From the NCBI RefSeq assembly GCF_000208865.1, contig NC_018389.1, forward strand, positions 558,001-622,000: a stretch of 64,000 nucleotides of DNA. The letters are read 5' to 3'. Positions 23,256 to 35,601 of the stretch are shown piece after piece (position 1 is the stretch's first letter; the number at the start of each line of letters is the position of its first letter). The notes under the pieces are model-generated. The model made no database searches. It was not told the DNA's origin and saw only the letters and a program-made list of their open reading frames with translations. The position numbers and the translations under genes are program-made. Origin of the DNA: Neospora caninum Liverpool. Its lineage: Eukaryota; Apicomplexa; Conoidasida; Eucoccidiorida; Sarcocystidae.

Positions 23256-25512
23256 GCATGCACGCGCATGCATATGCCTCGTTTGTGTTTATATATAACC
23301 GTACACATGCATTCATACGTATATATGCATATATATATAAGAAAGGAAACACTCCTCGCAGCAGGGAGGGATGCTGTCGTTCTCTAGAGGTCACCGCTCT
23401 TGTGAACGAATCAGTGACAAAAGCGGCACAATTTACCAAGCCAGGGAATGAATGTGGAACACGGCAGCTGGGAAAACGCCAAAGGCGCCAGGGAGAGCTG
23501 ACGCACACCTGTACTCTGCAAGAGAAAACAAGTTCCTCAAAGTCGTCCTGAGCTACGCACCGTTCTTGCGGTATTCTGACTCGGATGTATTGAACTACAG
23601 TTAAATAGACACATCCAGATTTATAGAGATATCGATACACGGGAAACGGATTGAAATGTAGAGATTGATCGGTATGGAAGTGAGAGATCGATCTACAGAT
23701 TCCTATCTAGACATGCATAGGTAGATATGCAGAGATGGACATCAGAAATAAAACCCCATCCGCGACAGCCTCGGCATTCCAGTTCATGTGAAAGCGACTC
23801 TTTTCTCGCGCGGTGTAGTTTCGACGTGTTTTTTCCTCATCGTTCCGCATGACTCAACCTTCTGTAAGGTAGCTGAAGGAGCGTCTCGGCGTCACCCCAT
23901 GAAAAAGCCGCATCTCTTCCTGGCTTCTCTTACACATTTGCGGGAGCAGAAGTCTTCAGCTGCACGAAGTGTTTTCTTCTTGCTATTTGAAGAGTCCCCA
24001 TCGATCCCTGATACCTCCCCGCCACTGCGCCGTTTTTCAGCCGTTCAAAATAGTCGGCGGAACTCCAGGCATTGTGTCTTCAAACCGCCCGGAAAAAGTG
24101 GAACATCGCTCTGGCTCGCAACCCGAAAAGCGGCAGAAGACAAACCTTCTTTCAAACGGCACGCAAGAACCTCCTTTGTCGTTTTCTTTCTTTCTTTCAG
24201 AACTCCACTCGTGGATCCCCTGCGGCAGGCCGTCGGCAAGTAGCACACGGCCGTCTGCATGCAGGCACAGAGAGGTGAAAGGCAAACATCTGAGAGTTTG
24301 ATCCTCTACTTTGCTTCTTTCGGTTCGAACGAAAGGGCTTCTTCACAGGGTGAATTCTTTTTCCCGGACCGCTCAGGAAAGATGTTTTGCTTCGCTGTTT
24401 GCCAAGAGCATGCAATTGGGCGCGGTTCTGTGTAAGTCCCAGTGATGCAGCCACACTCTTTACAGACTTTCCTTGAGAGACATATCCACGACAGAACCGT
24501 CTTCCCTTTCTTTGAGTGCCGATTCCCGCGCTCCTTTTCCGCCCAGAGAAACTAGAAGATTCTTTGCTGTCGAAGCGGAGAGCCTTTTGTGGCGACGGCC
24601 GCGCATCTCAAGTCACATTGGGCCAGTTACACGCGCTTCTCTTTGCTGGTGAAGCAAATCCCACTTTCGGGCGGTAACGGGGTTTTGAGGTATATCCTCT
24701 AGAGTACATTTCTTCTCCTGGAGGTATCCTTCGCTTTTCTTGTACGGGTGTGTAGACAGGGAGAACTTTGTGGCGCTGACAGAGCTGTCACGCTCTGCAC
24801 AAGATACCCCCAACCTTGAAGATCCTGTCATTCCTGTTCAGGGAAACCAGCTTCTCGCGAGAGTCGACGCTAAGGAAAGAACGCAAGGCGTTCACATCCG
24901 TTGACAGATCCATCTGGTTCTTTCTCTGTGCATTTTGTACGCACCTTATCCATGTATCTGTGAAAAGAAGGCGCGCGCGGTTGCCGGAAACGTTGCTTCA
25001 CTTTCGCGAGTTAAGGGTGGTGAGTTTTCTCCCTTTGAACTTCTGCTTCGATTCTTTCCCTGTCTTTTTTCCTCTCTCCCCTTCTCCACTTTTTCTTTGC
25101 TTTCGTCTCGTTCCGTTCTGGGCGTCCTGCCGTTTTCTTCCGGTCACGCTCCCTCTCGGCTCTCTTTCTCGACTTCTTCCCCCCTCTTTACTTTCACTCT
25201 CTTTACTCTCACTCCTGTGCATTTCCCCCACCCTGCTTCCTTCGTTTTCTTCCTTCGTGTTCGTTCGACGGTTCCTTGGTGCGATGAGGCCGTGGCGAGT
25301 TCCTGCGCTCGGGCCCAGGCGCCTCGAGCTGTCGAAACTGACCCGTGCCGGAAAGCATCTTCCCTCAGCCACACTCTCTTGTTATCCCTCCTGGCCCAGA
25401 CTTTCCACCGCACTTTGGAAAACGGTTTCTTTTCCCTTCCCCACCACGTGCTCCCTTGGTTCAAAGAATCCAGTCTCTTGTCCGCGAAACTCTCTCATCT
25501 CCAGGTCCAACT

Positions 25513-25720
25513 CCTCTTCTCTCTCTTCTTCTCTCTCCTCTTCGCTCTCTTCTTCTCTGTCTTCTTCTCTGTCTTCTTCTCTCTCTTCGTCGCTCTCTTC
25601 GTCGCTCTCTTCGTCGCTCTCTTCGTCGCTCTCTTCTTCTCCCTCCTCTTCTCTCTCTTCTTCGCTCTCTTCTTCTCTCGCTTCGTCCCTCTCTTCTTCC
25701 TCCTCTTCTTCGGCGTCTTC
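25513..25720. repeat. Pyrimidine-rich short tandem repeat (TCTTCGTCGCTC-like)
   Basis: Imperfect units of about 12 bases built from TCTTCTCTC and TCGTCGCTC words, strongly strand-asymmetric. It encodes Glu/Ser/Asp, Arg or Ser/Leu repeats depending on the frame read. Confidence 0.8.
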
Positions 25721-26744
25721 CCGCGCTGGCTCTGTCTCCTTTTTTGCGTTGTCTCGGCCCCGGCGATCCTTTTGGTTCTCGGGATTCAGCACCCCACAGG
25801 GCCCTCAGAGACAGGCCCGCGTCATCCACGTGGTCTTCGTCGCAGTCGTCTTCACTATGCCCTCTCTCTGCGTCTATTTTGGCTGCACGCCTGCGCTCCT
25901 CAACTGGTGGATGCAGGCCTACAGACTCATCGAGTATCCGCCCCAAGCGGACCCGCGCATCATTCCCGCGATCCTGAACGGGCGGGAACCTCCTGCAAAG
26001 AGCGAAGACTCGGAACGAAACACCAACCGATAAAGAGAAAAACACTCCTGCCAAAAGTCAAGGAAAAGAGAGATGGGCGGATTGCTCTGATGCAGAGAGA
26101 TCGCGTCTCCTGAGAACACCGCGTCTTCATACGCGTCCGTCGCTGTCACTGCGTCTTTCGAGCGCAACTCGCCTTCGCTGTACGCAGCGTTCAACGTCTC
26201 TCTTTGGTTCTGTGGCTCTGTGCAGAGGTTTTTCCTCTTCCTGGTGACTCTGCCCAGTCTCTCGTGCTCGTTTCTGTACTCACGCTTCCCGCGACTTTGC
26301 TTCTCCCCATCTGCTGGCTCGTCGGTTTCTCGGCGTTTCAACTGCCTCCTTGTTTCCTCGCATTGCAGAGACGCTCCCATCCTGTCGGAAATTGCTGGTC
26401 TCTTTCACATGTTCTTGATCGAACAGTACGTGCATATAAATCGCATAAATACATACATACGCCTACGTATATATATATATATATATGTACTTGCAGCTGC
26501 GTAGGCATATTGATTTCGTTACCTGCGGAGCATGCGGATGAGGCTTCAGCAAAAGGGAAACATATGGGAATTCTGTGACTTGTGAGATTAAGTGAAGTTT
26601 CAGTTAAGGCTAGCGCGCACGCCTCCATGACAGACCCCGATACCGCCACTTGTAGCAGCGGCGCTGAGACGTGAAAGGACAGAACGGAGAAGAGGAATCA
26701 CGTAGAGAGACAGAGAAATAGATAGACACGAAGATTGGTAATGA

Positions 26745-26774
26745 GATAGATAGATAGATAGATAGATAGATACA
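26745..26774. repeat. (GATA)n microsatellite
   Basis: Seven or so GATA units followed by degenerate ACAGATAGATGG sequence. Confidence 0.9.
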
Positions 26775-27831
26775 GATAGATGGACACATACATAGAGATA
26801 TAGATATATGCCACGTGGGCGAAAACACCTGTGTGTGTGTTTCCTGGGACAATGCGCGTCCCCAGTTAAACACACTGCGTTCTCGGTTACAGGCGGCCGA
26901 GATGGTTTTCCCCATTTGGTGTTTGTAGAAAGCGCTAGGCGAGAAGGGACCATAAGCGTGTGTACAAGTGAGGGAGACTCCGGTGGCCGTGTCTGTGTGC
27001 TGACCAGGTGCGTCTGGTTTGGTTCTCCGTGTATTCAGTAGAAGTCGTCTCTCCAGTGAACGCTCTGAACCACCTGAAAGGGCTGACGGAAAACTGGCGA
27101 GTTCTTCTCTCGTTTTCGTTCCTTCTGAAGCACAGGACACTTCCCCGTGCCCATCATGGCATACTCGGCGGGGCAACTCTTCACGGCTCAACTCTTTTGT
27201 ATTGCTTAACTAATTCCTGTTAGGTTTGATATTCTATGCCAACCGATCGAAAATCGTGATATGCTTGCGATACGAACATAGTCCTGATGGCCACGTTCCT
27301 GGTCTATAGTTAGCCACTGCGTCCTTGGAATCAGACCAAAAGACTCCAGTAATTGCACCAGGGAACAAAGCGCGTTCGTTCTTGAGAAAGCGACTGTCGA
27401 ACCCCCATACAGATTGGTTCACCGAAGGCAACATACCCGTCGACTCCGACCTCTCGTACGACCTCGATTTCGTCTCGCGAAAAAGAGTCTTTTTGCTTTT
27501 CGCACACAACCACGTGCCACGGTAAGGCTGCTCCGGCTGCCACTGTGCACGCCCTACCGCTCCGCTGGAGGCTGTGATGTGTGTCGCAGAACAGGAGACA
27601 GGAGTTTCTGCAGTGGTTATTCCCCAGCGAAAACGATTCGGCACGAGCTGGAGACGAACGGCAAGCTGATGGCTTTGACAAGGGAGGAGAAAAGAGAAAC
27701 GTGTCTCCCCGAGAGACAGGGAACCGTACCAAAACAGGAAAGGAACTACAGGACTCGCGCGTCACCACCTGTATATGTATGCGTAAACAGATGTCCACAT
27801 CCATCTGGAGGATATCAGATGGGCACATACA

Positions 27832-27844
27832 TGTATATATATAC

Positions 27845-27879
<35 letters not shown>

Positions 27880-27914
27880 TGTATGTATGTATATATATAT
27901 ATATATATATATAT
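27832..27914. repeat. (GTAT)n-(TA)n compound microsatellite
   Basis: About ten ATGT units run directly into an uninterrupted TA tract, downstream of FCF1. Confidence 0.9.
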
Positions 27915-28265
27915 TAGATGTAGAGAGCGAGTGTTCAATGAGACAGGAGAGGAGGTTAGAAGCTTTGTCATGTGCTTTGGTAGTAATAAGCACGCGAGAA
28001 AACGGCAGTCGACCAGATAAGGAGCGGCCCCTGTTGCTGGGAGGATGTGGCAATGGCCCAGGTGTCTCCGTCGCTGTGTTTTCCTGCCTTAGGTTCTTAA
28101 GCCGAGAGATGCGCCGAGCCTCTCTGTTGCGAAGAAAAGGGGAATGGATCAGCGAGGAGTGCGTAGACAGGTGGCGGCGACAGCCGCGTGGCTTGGAGAA
28201 AGAGGCAAGACGCGAAACCGTGTCAAGCGAAGTTTGAACGGGAAGAAAGGCCTTGTTCTCCTCCC

Positions 28266-30659
28266 TCACTTCGAAGCCGAAGGAACGGAGGCGATAGCGT
28301 CTGGCAACCGTTCGACTGCAAATTTGTGGTTTTTCACGTAGATGATTGGGACACCGGGGATCTTCCGAATGCGCCGCTTCAAGTCTTTGTCGTTCGTTGC
28401 TACAAGGTAGCACTTGTGCTGAGGCAGCGCACGGAAAAGGAACCCGCAGCATACAGGCTGGGAGACGGCGCGAAGGTCCTCAGACGAAGATATCATGAGA
28501 CACTCTGAGGGCAATTTTCCTGCGAAGTCGACTTTTCCTGTAGCCTGCCTTCCACACACATCCCATGCGTTTACCTCTGCATGCAGTGCCACGCAGGTGT
28601 GGGCTCCAAAACATTCCCCTCCGACGGTACATATGTACAGGTAAAAACCTGGATGTGCCAAACGCATATACAGAAAACGAGACTGTCCTGAGAGATATGC
28701 GCACATCCTCGATTCCGGGTACGCATACAAGTATTCCAAACAGGTTGGAAAGCGTTCGCCTTTGTGTCGGGGAACACAGCTAGCCTGCGCCAGGTCGGGC
28801 TCCGTACCTCTGTGACGCGACGAACAATGCAGTCGTCGGCGTACGTCCCAGGGTGGCAGCAAGTCAGGCGCTTGAATCGTCGGTCTTTCGCGAGAGCGAG
28901 GGCGAGGCGGTAGCGGTGCCCGAGCTTTTCCAACTCGGCTACCGCGCAATCCGTGATGCACGGAATGCCTGTAAATACGCGCACCGGAGAAAGCCGACGA
29001 ACAGAACGCCCACTGAAAAGCCCGCGGGACTCCTGTTTGGCCGCAAGGCCCGCACAGAGAGCGCGCCGCAGCCCAGCGAGCGAGATGCCTCTGGCTGTGT
29101 GAAGGAAACAAACTGCCCGATACAGAAGACGCGCGTTTTCAGAGGGCTCCTGAGGTCGCCAGACATTTCTGACGCTCCCGCTACCGGCGCATGCGCAGCA
29201 GGGACAGCTGCAACGAAACGCTCTGTGGAAACCGAAACAGTTCGACTTTCGCGGGCAGGAAACCGCCTGGGCGAGGCCGGCTGTGGGGCGGACGTACACT
29301 TGGCGACGAGGCAGTCCATCAGACCCTTGATCACGTCCGTCTTGATCTGGACAGCTGCGTTGACGAAGTTTGTGTCGACGATCACTTGGTAGGGCGGGAC
29401 GAGGTTCGTGTTATAGAGGAAAAACATGCTGCTGTTCGCCTGCACACTGGGCCAGCGCCCCAGAGAAATTCAACCGACGCTTTGAACGCAAAGCTCAGAA
29501 CCATGGCACGTAAGAACCACACACGGAACCAAGCTGCGCTGGCCGTGCGCACGACAGCTTCGTATCTACAGGACTGCCCAAGAAAAACTCGTGTTTGCAA
29601 ACGAGGGGGGGGTCGGGCCTTACTGTTCTCGAATGGTCTCTTCTCTCTGTTTTTTCTTCGCCTCCCGCAAAGCCTTCTTCTCGTCGTCTTTCTTCCTGAA
29701 GCGAGGGAGACAGCGCACACCCGCGACTGACGGGGTTCAGAGCGCCGTGGCGCGAAACACCCGAGACAGAGACGGAACTGCGAAAGACACTCTCGAGAGA
29801 CTCCTGCGTCATAGATTGCACACACGACGGCGCCTCCGGTCTTTCCCATGCACGCGAACTCCTGATACCTGCCTGTTTCTCCCGGAAAAGAAACTACCCC
29901 GCGTGTCGAGAGTGGAGGCCTAGCGCGTGATGGGCTGCGAGAACCACCTTGGAGCCGGATGTTTGACGGAGCGCAAACAAAAAACAACGCATGAATCCGA
30001 GGCCGCGATTGAGACGGGCAAACCTACAGTCTCTCGTCCTTTGGGTTGATGCGCCTTTTCACGGCTGCAAACTTCCGCGTCTTCTTCGCCTTGCCCTAAA
30101 TAACGCACCAGCGAAGTTTCGACACGTGACACACCGGATTGAAACACTCAGGACAGAGATGCCTCCAGAGCCATGGAATGCAAAACACGTAGAGAAAAAC
30201 CACTTTGCGTTCGATTTTCACGGCGGCTTTAGCAGTTACTGCTTTCCCATGAAGATCCCGGCCTCAGTTTCACCCCCCATTCACTCCGTTTGTGTCTCGA
30301 CACCAGGGAGAAGGCGTCCTCAGAGTTTTGGCGTGGAGGAAAGCGCTGGGAGTTTCGTTCTACCAGGCAGCCCGAGTCCAAAAACCAGTTCTGAAACGCT
30401 TTCCCGCAGTGCCGCCATGCCAGGCGTCTCCTACTCATAGTGGTGCGTCTTTTTGTCAGGCGTGTTTTGTTGGCAGAGCGATTTTTTGCGTGAGCAGCCG
30501 AACAGAGGGGGGTGTCCTTTTTTCTCTGTGGAGCTTCCGCCCGCACAGAGAACTCCCAGAGCCGCCCCCGGAGGAAAACCCCCCACTGGATCGAGGCGAA
30601 AAGACTGGTTCTTTGACTCCTGTGAAGCTGCACAAGTTCAGGACGCGGCGACTTACCAT
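28266..30659 (-). CDS. FCF1: FCF1/Utp24 PIN-domain nuclease, pre-rRNA processing
   Basis: FCF1 is the small-subunit processome endonuclease that cuts pre-rRNA at sites A1 and A2 in the nucleolus. Six exons: 30659-30657 (the ATG alone), 30095-30028, 29695-29624, 29446-29298, 28968-28808 and 28418-28266, giving 201 residues, close to the usual length. All junctions keep phase and use GT-AG. The N-terminus reads [20 protein letters not shown], the family signature, followed by a Lys/Glu-rich stretch. The PIN domain starts at [20 protein letters not shown] with the first metal-binding Asp; then [28 protein letters not shown] and [20 protein letters not shown] follow, keeping the acidic cluster. 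Assignment is firm. The next gene, at 35602, is divergent. Confidence 0.95.
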
Positions 30660-33600
30660 CGTGACGAAAGTTGGAGAAGCTGTGGCAGCTCTTCTAAGGG
30701 GCCTTTTCCCCGACCGCGTGAGAATGCCGATTCGATCCTGAAGGGAATCCTCTGGAGCAGAAGGGAGCGACTGTGCCTATTCAAAAGCAAAAGAGGCGGT
30801 CGTGGCGGCGTCTGGGCGAGTTTGTGGATCCTGGATGTGCCCTTGTGGACGTGACAAAGTCGCGGTCTGGAGGCGTGGCTTCGCGAGGACGCAGGACACA
30901 AATAGATAGCCTGCTCCAGAAAACGCGTTGGAAGCCCGTTGGCGACGGGCGATGGTGGGAGCAGTGACAAGGTGCGAGAAGAATTGTTATCCGCGCAACT
31001 CTCAAGGAAACTGAGCACGCCAAAAACGCGAGGCAGAGTGGAGAGTTGAGAGCGATTCTCAGCCGACGAGAAAGGCGCGTTTCAAGAGACCGAAGAATGG
31101 AGAGAAAGGAAAGGCCCCGCGTGCTCAGTCGGCACAAGAAAAGGACGCCAGTGAACAGTTCTGGAAAGTCACGCTTTGGATGTTTTCCTGGTCCGTAAGC
31201 GGCTCTTGGGAATCGGTCAAAAAACCCTGTCGGGAGCACTCAACTTTTCTGTCAGCTCAGCGACTGCATGCACGCGCATGCAAGAGTCTTGCCGGTTTAG
31301 GTACGGCTCTCGAGAACCAGAAAAAAATGCAGAAATGAACATGGGCTGAAACGGATCTCCTCCAGAAAGCTGAAGGATCTCGGAACCCCCAAACTCAGGC
31401 CCAGAGAATGGCTTCGGGGGAGGCTGACTGGGAGAAGGCTGCGAGTCTGCGTGTTTTATCCGGAAACGCGCACCTCGCTTCAGGGGCCAGAAAGTAACGT
31501 GAATCCTTATCCGCACCGCTTCGACAAGAAGTAGATATAAAATTGTAAATGGTAAGGCCGTCTGAGGTGGTCTCTGCAGCTTGTCAGACTGGAGCGGGAT
31601 GAGTACGGCAAAATCTAACGGCCATAGCAGGTTCTCTGGAGACAAAGGACTTTCCAATGTGCTTTCAACTCGGAACGGTTCGAACGCGTCAGGACCATTC
31701 TAAAACGCATCGCAGTCTTGCCCTGAGAATGTGCGCCTGGCCAAGGAGGGAGGTCCGCGCACTCCGCCTTGCCTCGGTGTGGTTATCGGATATCGGCGCG
31801 GGGCTGTTTGCTACTTTCTCTTTCTCATCAGGGAAAACAGTTTTTCGTGAACAGTGGTCTCCCATGAAACACAGTGGGCCATGCATATGAACTCACATTC
31901 CCCCAAAATAGGACTGCTTTTTTTCTCGCGGCCGTCGCGTGCGACCGCAGAAGCAAAAGTAAGCATCTTTCCCGCCTTCGACCAGTCCGTGGTCTCAGGG
32001 GCTTCTTTTTCTGTGTGTTTGTCAGCTTACACTCCACAAAACAGCCCTCAGTGAAAAACCGCGAAAGAGGACATCCCTGTGAACTCTTTCCGCGTCTACA
32101 CATACCTGGGCACTGCTAAAACTCGAGGACCCGCTTCGGGATCACTTCACCAGCATTTGGTCTACCACGCCCAGACTGTCATTTTCCCCTTGATTCTACG
32201 CTCAGATGCAAAGGTAGCCGCGCCCCCGAGGCAGTTAATCTACTCAGCTACCAGTGAGAACTGAGAAACCATTCACTGCAGGGCCAAGTCGTCTCCTGTC
32301 ACACAACATAGATTCTGTTGACAACACATGCAACTGCTAGGCTCTTTGGTCCTCGAAACGGGCTACACAGTCCTCTTCTTCCTGGAAGAACGCTACCCTC
32401 CTACGCAGTTTGCTTCTTTGCCTGGGCGGGGGACGATGGCAACCCAGCGGAGTCGAGCAAGCCAGGACAATGGTGACACCACGGTTTGACTCTGGAAAGC
32501 GGTCGGCCAGAAAGAAGTGTTTCCATTATGCAGCCTCGCGCTTTTTCGCGGCGAAGGTGAAAGCCTAGACAGCCGTGGTCCTTTTACACAGCCTTTACTA
32601 CACAGCATGCCGCTCTCTGGCGTCGGAAGGAGAGAGGGTTCTGTGACGTCCTGTGACGGCACACGTTTTTTTACTTCTCCGAACTCGGCACGTTCCTTGC
32701 AGGGAATTTGGCTCGACTTTGTTAGATATTCTGAAGACAGTGGAACTGTCGCTCTCTCAATGCTTTCGAGTCGACAAGGGAGCTGTCGGCAGCGGGGCCC
32801 CGACGCTGCGTGTGTGAACTGGTCGGGCGACTGTCGTCAACTCTGTCACTGCGTTCGTGTTTCTGCCCTCGAAATGTTTTGTACCTTGGCACATGAATTG
32901 ACTCAGAGTCGCAAGTCCCTCTGCGCAGTGCCGCCTTGAGGTCTGCACGAGAGTTTCCCGTCCATCGAACTGCGTTGTTTCCCTGTGGGCAGAAGTGTTT
33001 GTCTCAACAGACTGGTCCATTACACCCGTCTAGCCCTGGTGGGGTGAGATGCTGTTAAACCCTTGTCGACGAATTGATCAGGACTGCGAACATGCCAAGT
33101 GTGTTCGAACCCCTTCCACGCCCACGCGTTTCAGCTGCCAGGGAAGTTGGTGAGGACTCTTGTTCTTGACGCGCGCGTTGCTCGCCATGCGCGACTGGGA
33201 CATCTCGATTGCGCCTCGATCTTTAGCATCTCACGAACAGTGATATGCCCCAAAGAGGATGACTCTTTGAAGTCATCTCGACAGAAGCTGCGGGTAGGGC
33301 CTAATTTGCTGGCGTCTCAGCATCCCACGAGTACATTGATGGCTGCTAGGGTCGGACTAGAGCAAACTCACATCACGGAGCCCATGCATCTTTCAGTTGC
33401 GAGTCTCGGCATACCAAACACACGCCCGTGCGCTGGAAGCCGAGATGGCCAGCACACCAGAACTACCTGGGGGTAAACGTGGGTGAATCCTTGCACGTCT
33501 CTCGTCCTGTTGGATACGCTGGTTGAGAATATCCGAGACACACGAGTTCACGACAAGAGAAGTCCAAAGCGGCGGACGTTTTACAGCGACTCCACGAACA

Positions 33601-35601
33601 CCTCTCAAGTTGTGCGGTCGGCAGGACAGAGGGAGCTCAGATGTGCAAGAGGTCCGGTGGAAACTGACTGCAGTTGCTTTCATCCGATCACTTCTGGGGT
33701 TCTGACAGTTCACATAACTGGAGTGCGGTCTGTCGAAAACAAGCAAATGCATGCTCATGCATGAGAAGAAGCTGGGTGTATCGTATTCGGAGATAGGCAG
33801 TTCCTTCAGTTTGCCGTTCTCTTGCCGGAGAACCGTCGTCGACCCCCAGGCGGTGTCCACGTATTTAACAGTCAGTTAGCAATGCACGCTTCCTCATGCT
33901 GGGCTGTCTGAATCTCATAACGGCAGACACCCTTCGTCTTGGAGGGCCTGCGACGTCTCTACTTTTGTTTATCTCTTTTTTCCAGCTCCCGATCCGCGAC
34001 TCTAGTAGTCGAACTTGATCAACACATCGGACGCCCTACGCTACAGCAGCTTTGTCAGCGCAGGCGCCTCAGCGGCAGCTTGGAATCACAGCGGTGTTCC
34101 GTGGGGGCTAGAGAGTTGTCCGCATCCTCAGGTAAAATGTGTACAGCGCAGAACTTGCTCTACGGAAGGGCGTTCCTCGAGGCATGCTCCGGCAGCCTTT
34201 TCTTATCAGCCATCTTCGTTTATACTTGATCCTCGACGCTTGCGAGAACCAGAGTGAAGCAACGAGGCTTTTGGAGAGTGAAATGCGCCGCTTACCACGT
34301 GGCGACGTGTCCCTGTGTGACTATATGAGCCTTCCGTTTCCGCTCTTCTCGCCGCTGCTGTTCGTCGTCTTTTCCCGTGGACTGCATGCACCCCCTTTCC
34401 AGCTGTCGTCTGCTGTTCGTCCATCGGCGTTTTTGTCGCCATCCGAGTGGTCTGTCTAGTGAAAGCTTCCTTTTTCGCAGAACGCATGAGCCTTGATAAG
34501 TCATACTTTTTAGACTCAAAGAAGTCCTGTTTCCCCGCCGCTCTTTCGCCTTGTCGCTTGCTGGCGACGGGGCTGTTTGAACGGCGGGCGAGCCCCGGAG
34601 GCACGGAGAGAGACTTTTCGGCACGTTTCGTCGGTTTTTTGCGAATTTCCCAAAGACCCTTTTTCGAACCCCCGTTGGTCGGAAGCCTGCGTCTCTGCCA
34701 GCTCTCGTGATCGGTGCGGCGTTTCGTCTACTCCGGTCCTCGTTTGTGAGTTGATGCCAAGTTCACGGCGTCGCCTGTGACAAACTGATGAACCCGCTCC
34801 AGAGCGCTGTTGTCTCTTCCCTTGGTTTCCCGCGCGTCTCGCGGTCTGCGTCGACCCGCTTTTTCCATTCCTCTTCCGTCACGTAAGTCTTCCCTCACGG
34901 CGTTAGACCGTCGCGGGTTCTTCGTGCAGGATCGCGACTCTTCCAGGGGGAAACCGTTAACGCCTTTGCGTGTTTTCTGGCTGTCCCCGGCAACTGTTTC
35001 TCTGTTCGCCTTTTGCATTTCGCCTCCTGGACTGGATGACTGTCCTGCGCTTCTGCGCTCTGATAGAGTGTCTGCGAAACCTTTTCCCCCTCTTTGTTTT
35101 TAGGCGCGTGAACCTCGAGGCGGTCTGCGGCGTGGCGCGCCTGGCCCCGGAAGCCCGCCGAGCCTGCTGGTCGCCGCCTCGCCGGCGTCTTTTTCCCCGC
35201 CTCGGTTTTCCTTTTGTCTTCACATCACCGCGTTGTGCGACGTTCTCTGCTTCCGTCGCCACTTTTTGCTCTCTTTGTGCCGAAGCCGCCTCTTCCGACT
35301 CGCAAAGTTACGCGTTTCGTCCCTGTTCTGCCAACCACAGCGACGCGCTGTCGCACACGGCATTTATCGTTTCGGGGCACAGACGCATCTACCCGGCCCC
35401 TTCCTGTCTGTGCATTCTCGCATTTGCGCAGTTCCTTCTTCGCGCACGGACCCCCGTCTTCCTCCGCCTTCTCGTCTTTTTCTTTTTGCGCTTCCGCCCC
35501 GCGCCTACCCCCCTTTTTTGCTGTGGAGCCGCAGAGAAGAAGCTGCGGGGTTCCATGCGCACAGAGTTTGAGAGCGCCGGGCCTGTTGTGGACTCAGCGA
35601 A
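30660..35601. other. Divergent spacer between FCF1 and the Qbc-SNARE gene
   Basis: No gene is firmly supported over 4.9 kb. The 5' UTRs and promoters of both flanking genes should lie here. Open minus-strand stretches near 33860-33700 and 34728-34208 look protein-like but lack homology. TGCATGC words occur at about 31263-31280 and 33750-33765. Confidence 0.5.
34208..34728 (-). CDS. Possible exon of an unidentified basic protein
   Basis: A frame without ATG runs open for about 170 codons from a TAG at the 5' side, with an AG that could be an acceptor. It reads KKGLWEIRKKPTKRAEKSLS, then KKYDLSRLMRSAKKEAFTRQ, and is rich in Lys and Arg, with a stop near 34206. Upstream on the same strand, 35018-34740 reads ERVHQFVTGDAVNLASTHK, which could be an earlier exon. 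No family recognised. It could equally be chance open frame in GC-rich DNA. Confidence 0.25.

Larger units (their letters stand above)
23256..28265. other. Low-complexity region, no gene resolved
   Basis: Plus and minus frames are both open over long distances at 24.8-26.4 kb because of a TCTTCTCTC-type repeat, so frame gives no guidance. The minus frame gives an acidic EESDEESDEE protein ending near 25382, and another minus frame gives a run of Arg. A minus ORF at 24831-24613 (THPYKKSEGYLQEKKCTL) also looks protein-like. No splice chain joins these. Microsatellites fill 26.4-26.8 and 27.8-27.9 kb. A gene, possibly encoding a disordered protein, may be present, but I cannot support its structure. 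Confidence 0.45.

Noticed and set aside
24816..26033. Plus-strand ORF of 405 codons with Ser/Leu repeats
   Set aside because: The open frame is produced by the pyrimidine-rich tandem repeat; the opposite strand is equally open and no domain or splice evidence favours it.
27832..27914. CRISPR-like regular repeat
   Set aside because: It is a simple tetranucleotide and dinucleotide microsatellite without spacers, in eukaryotic DNA.
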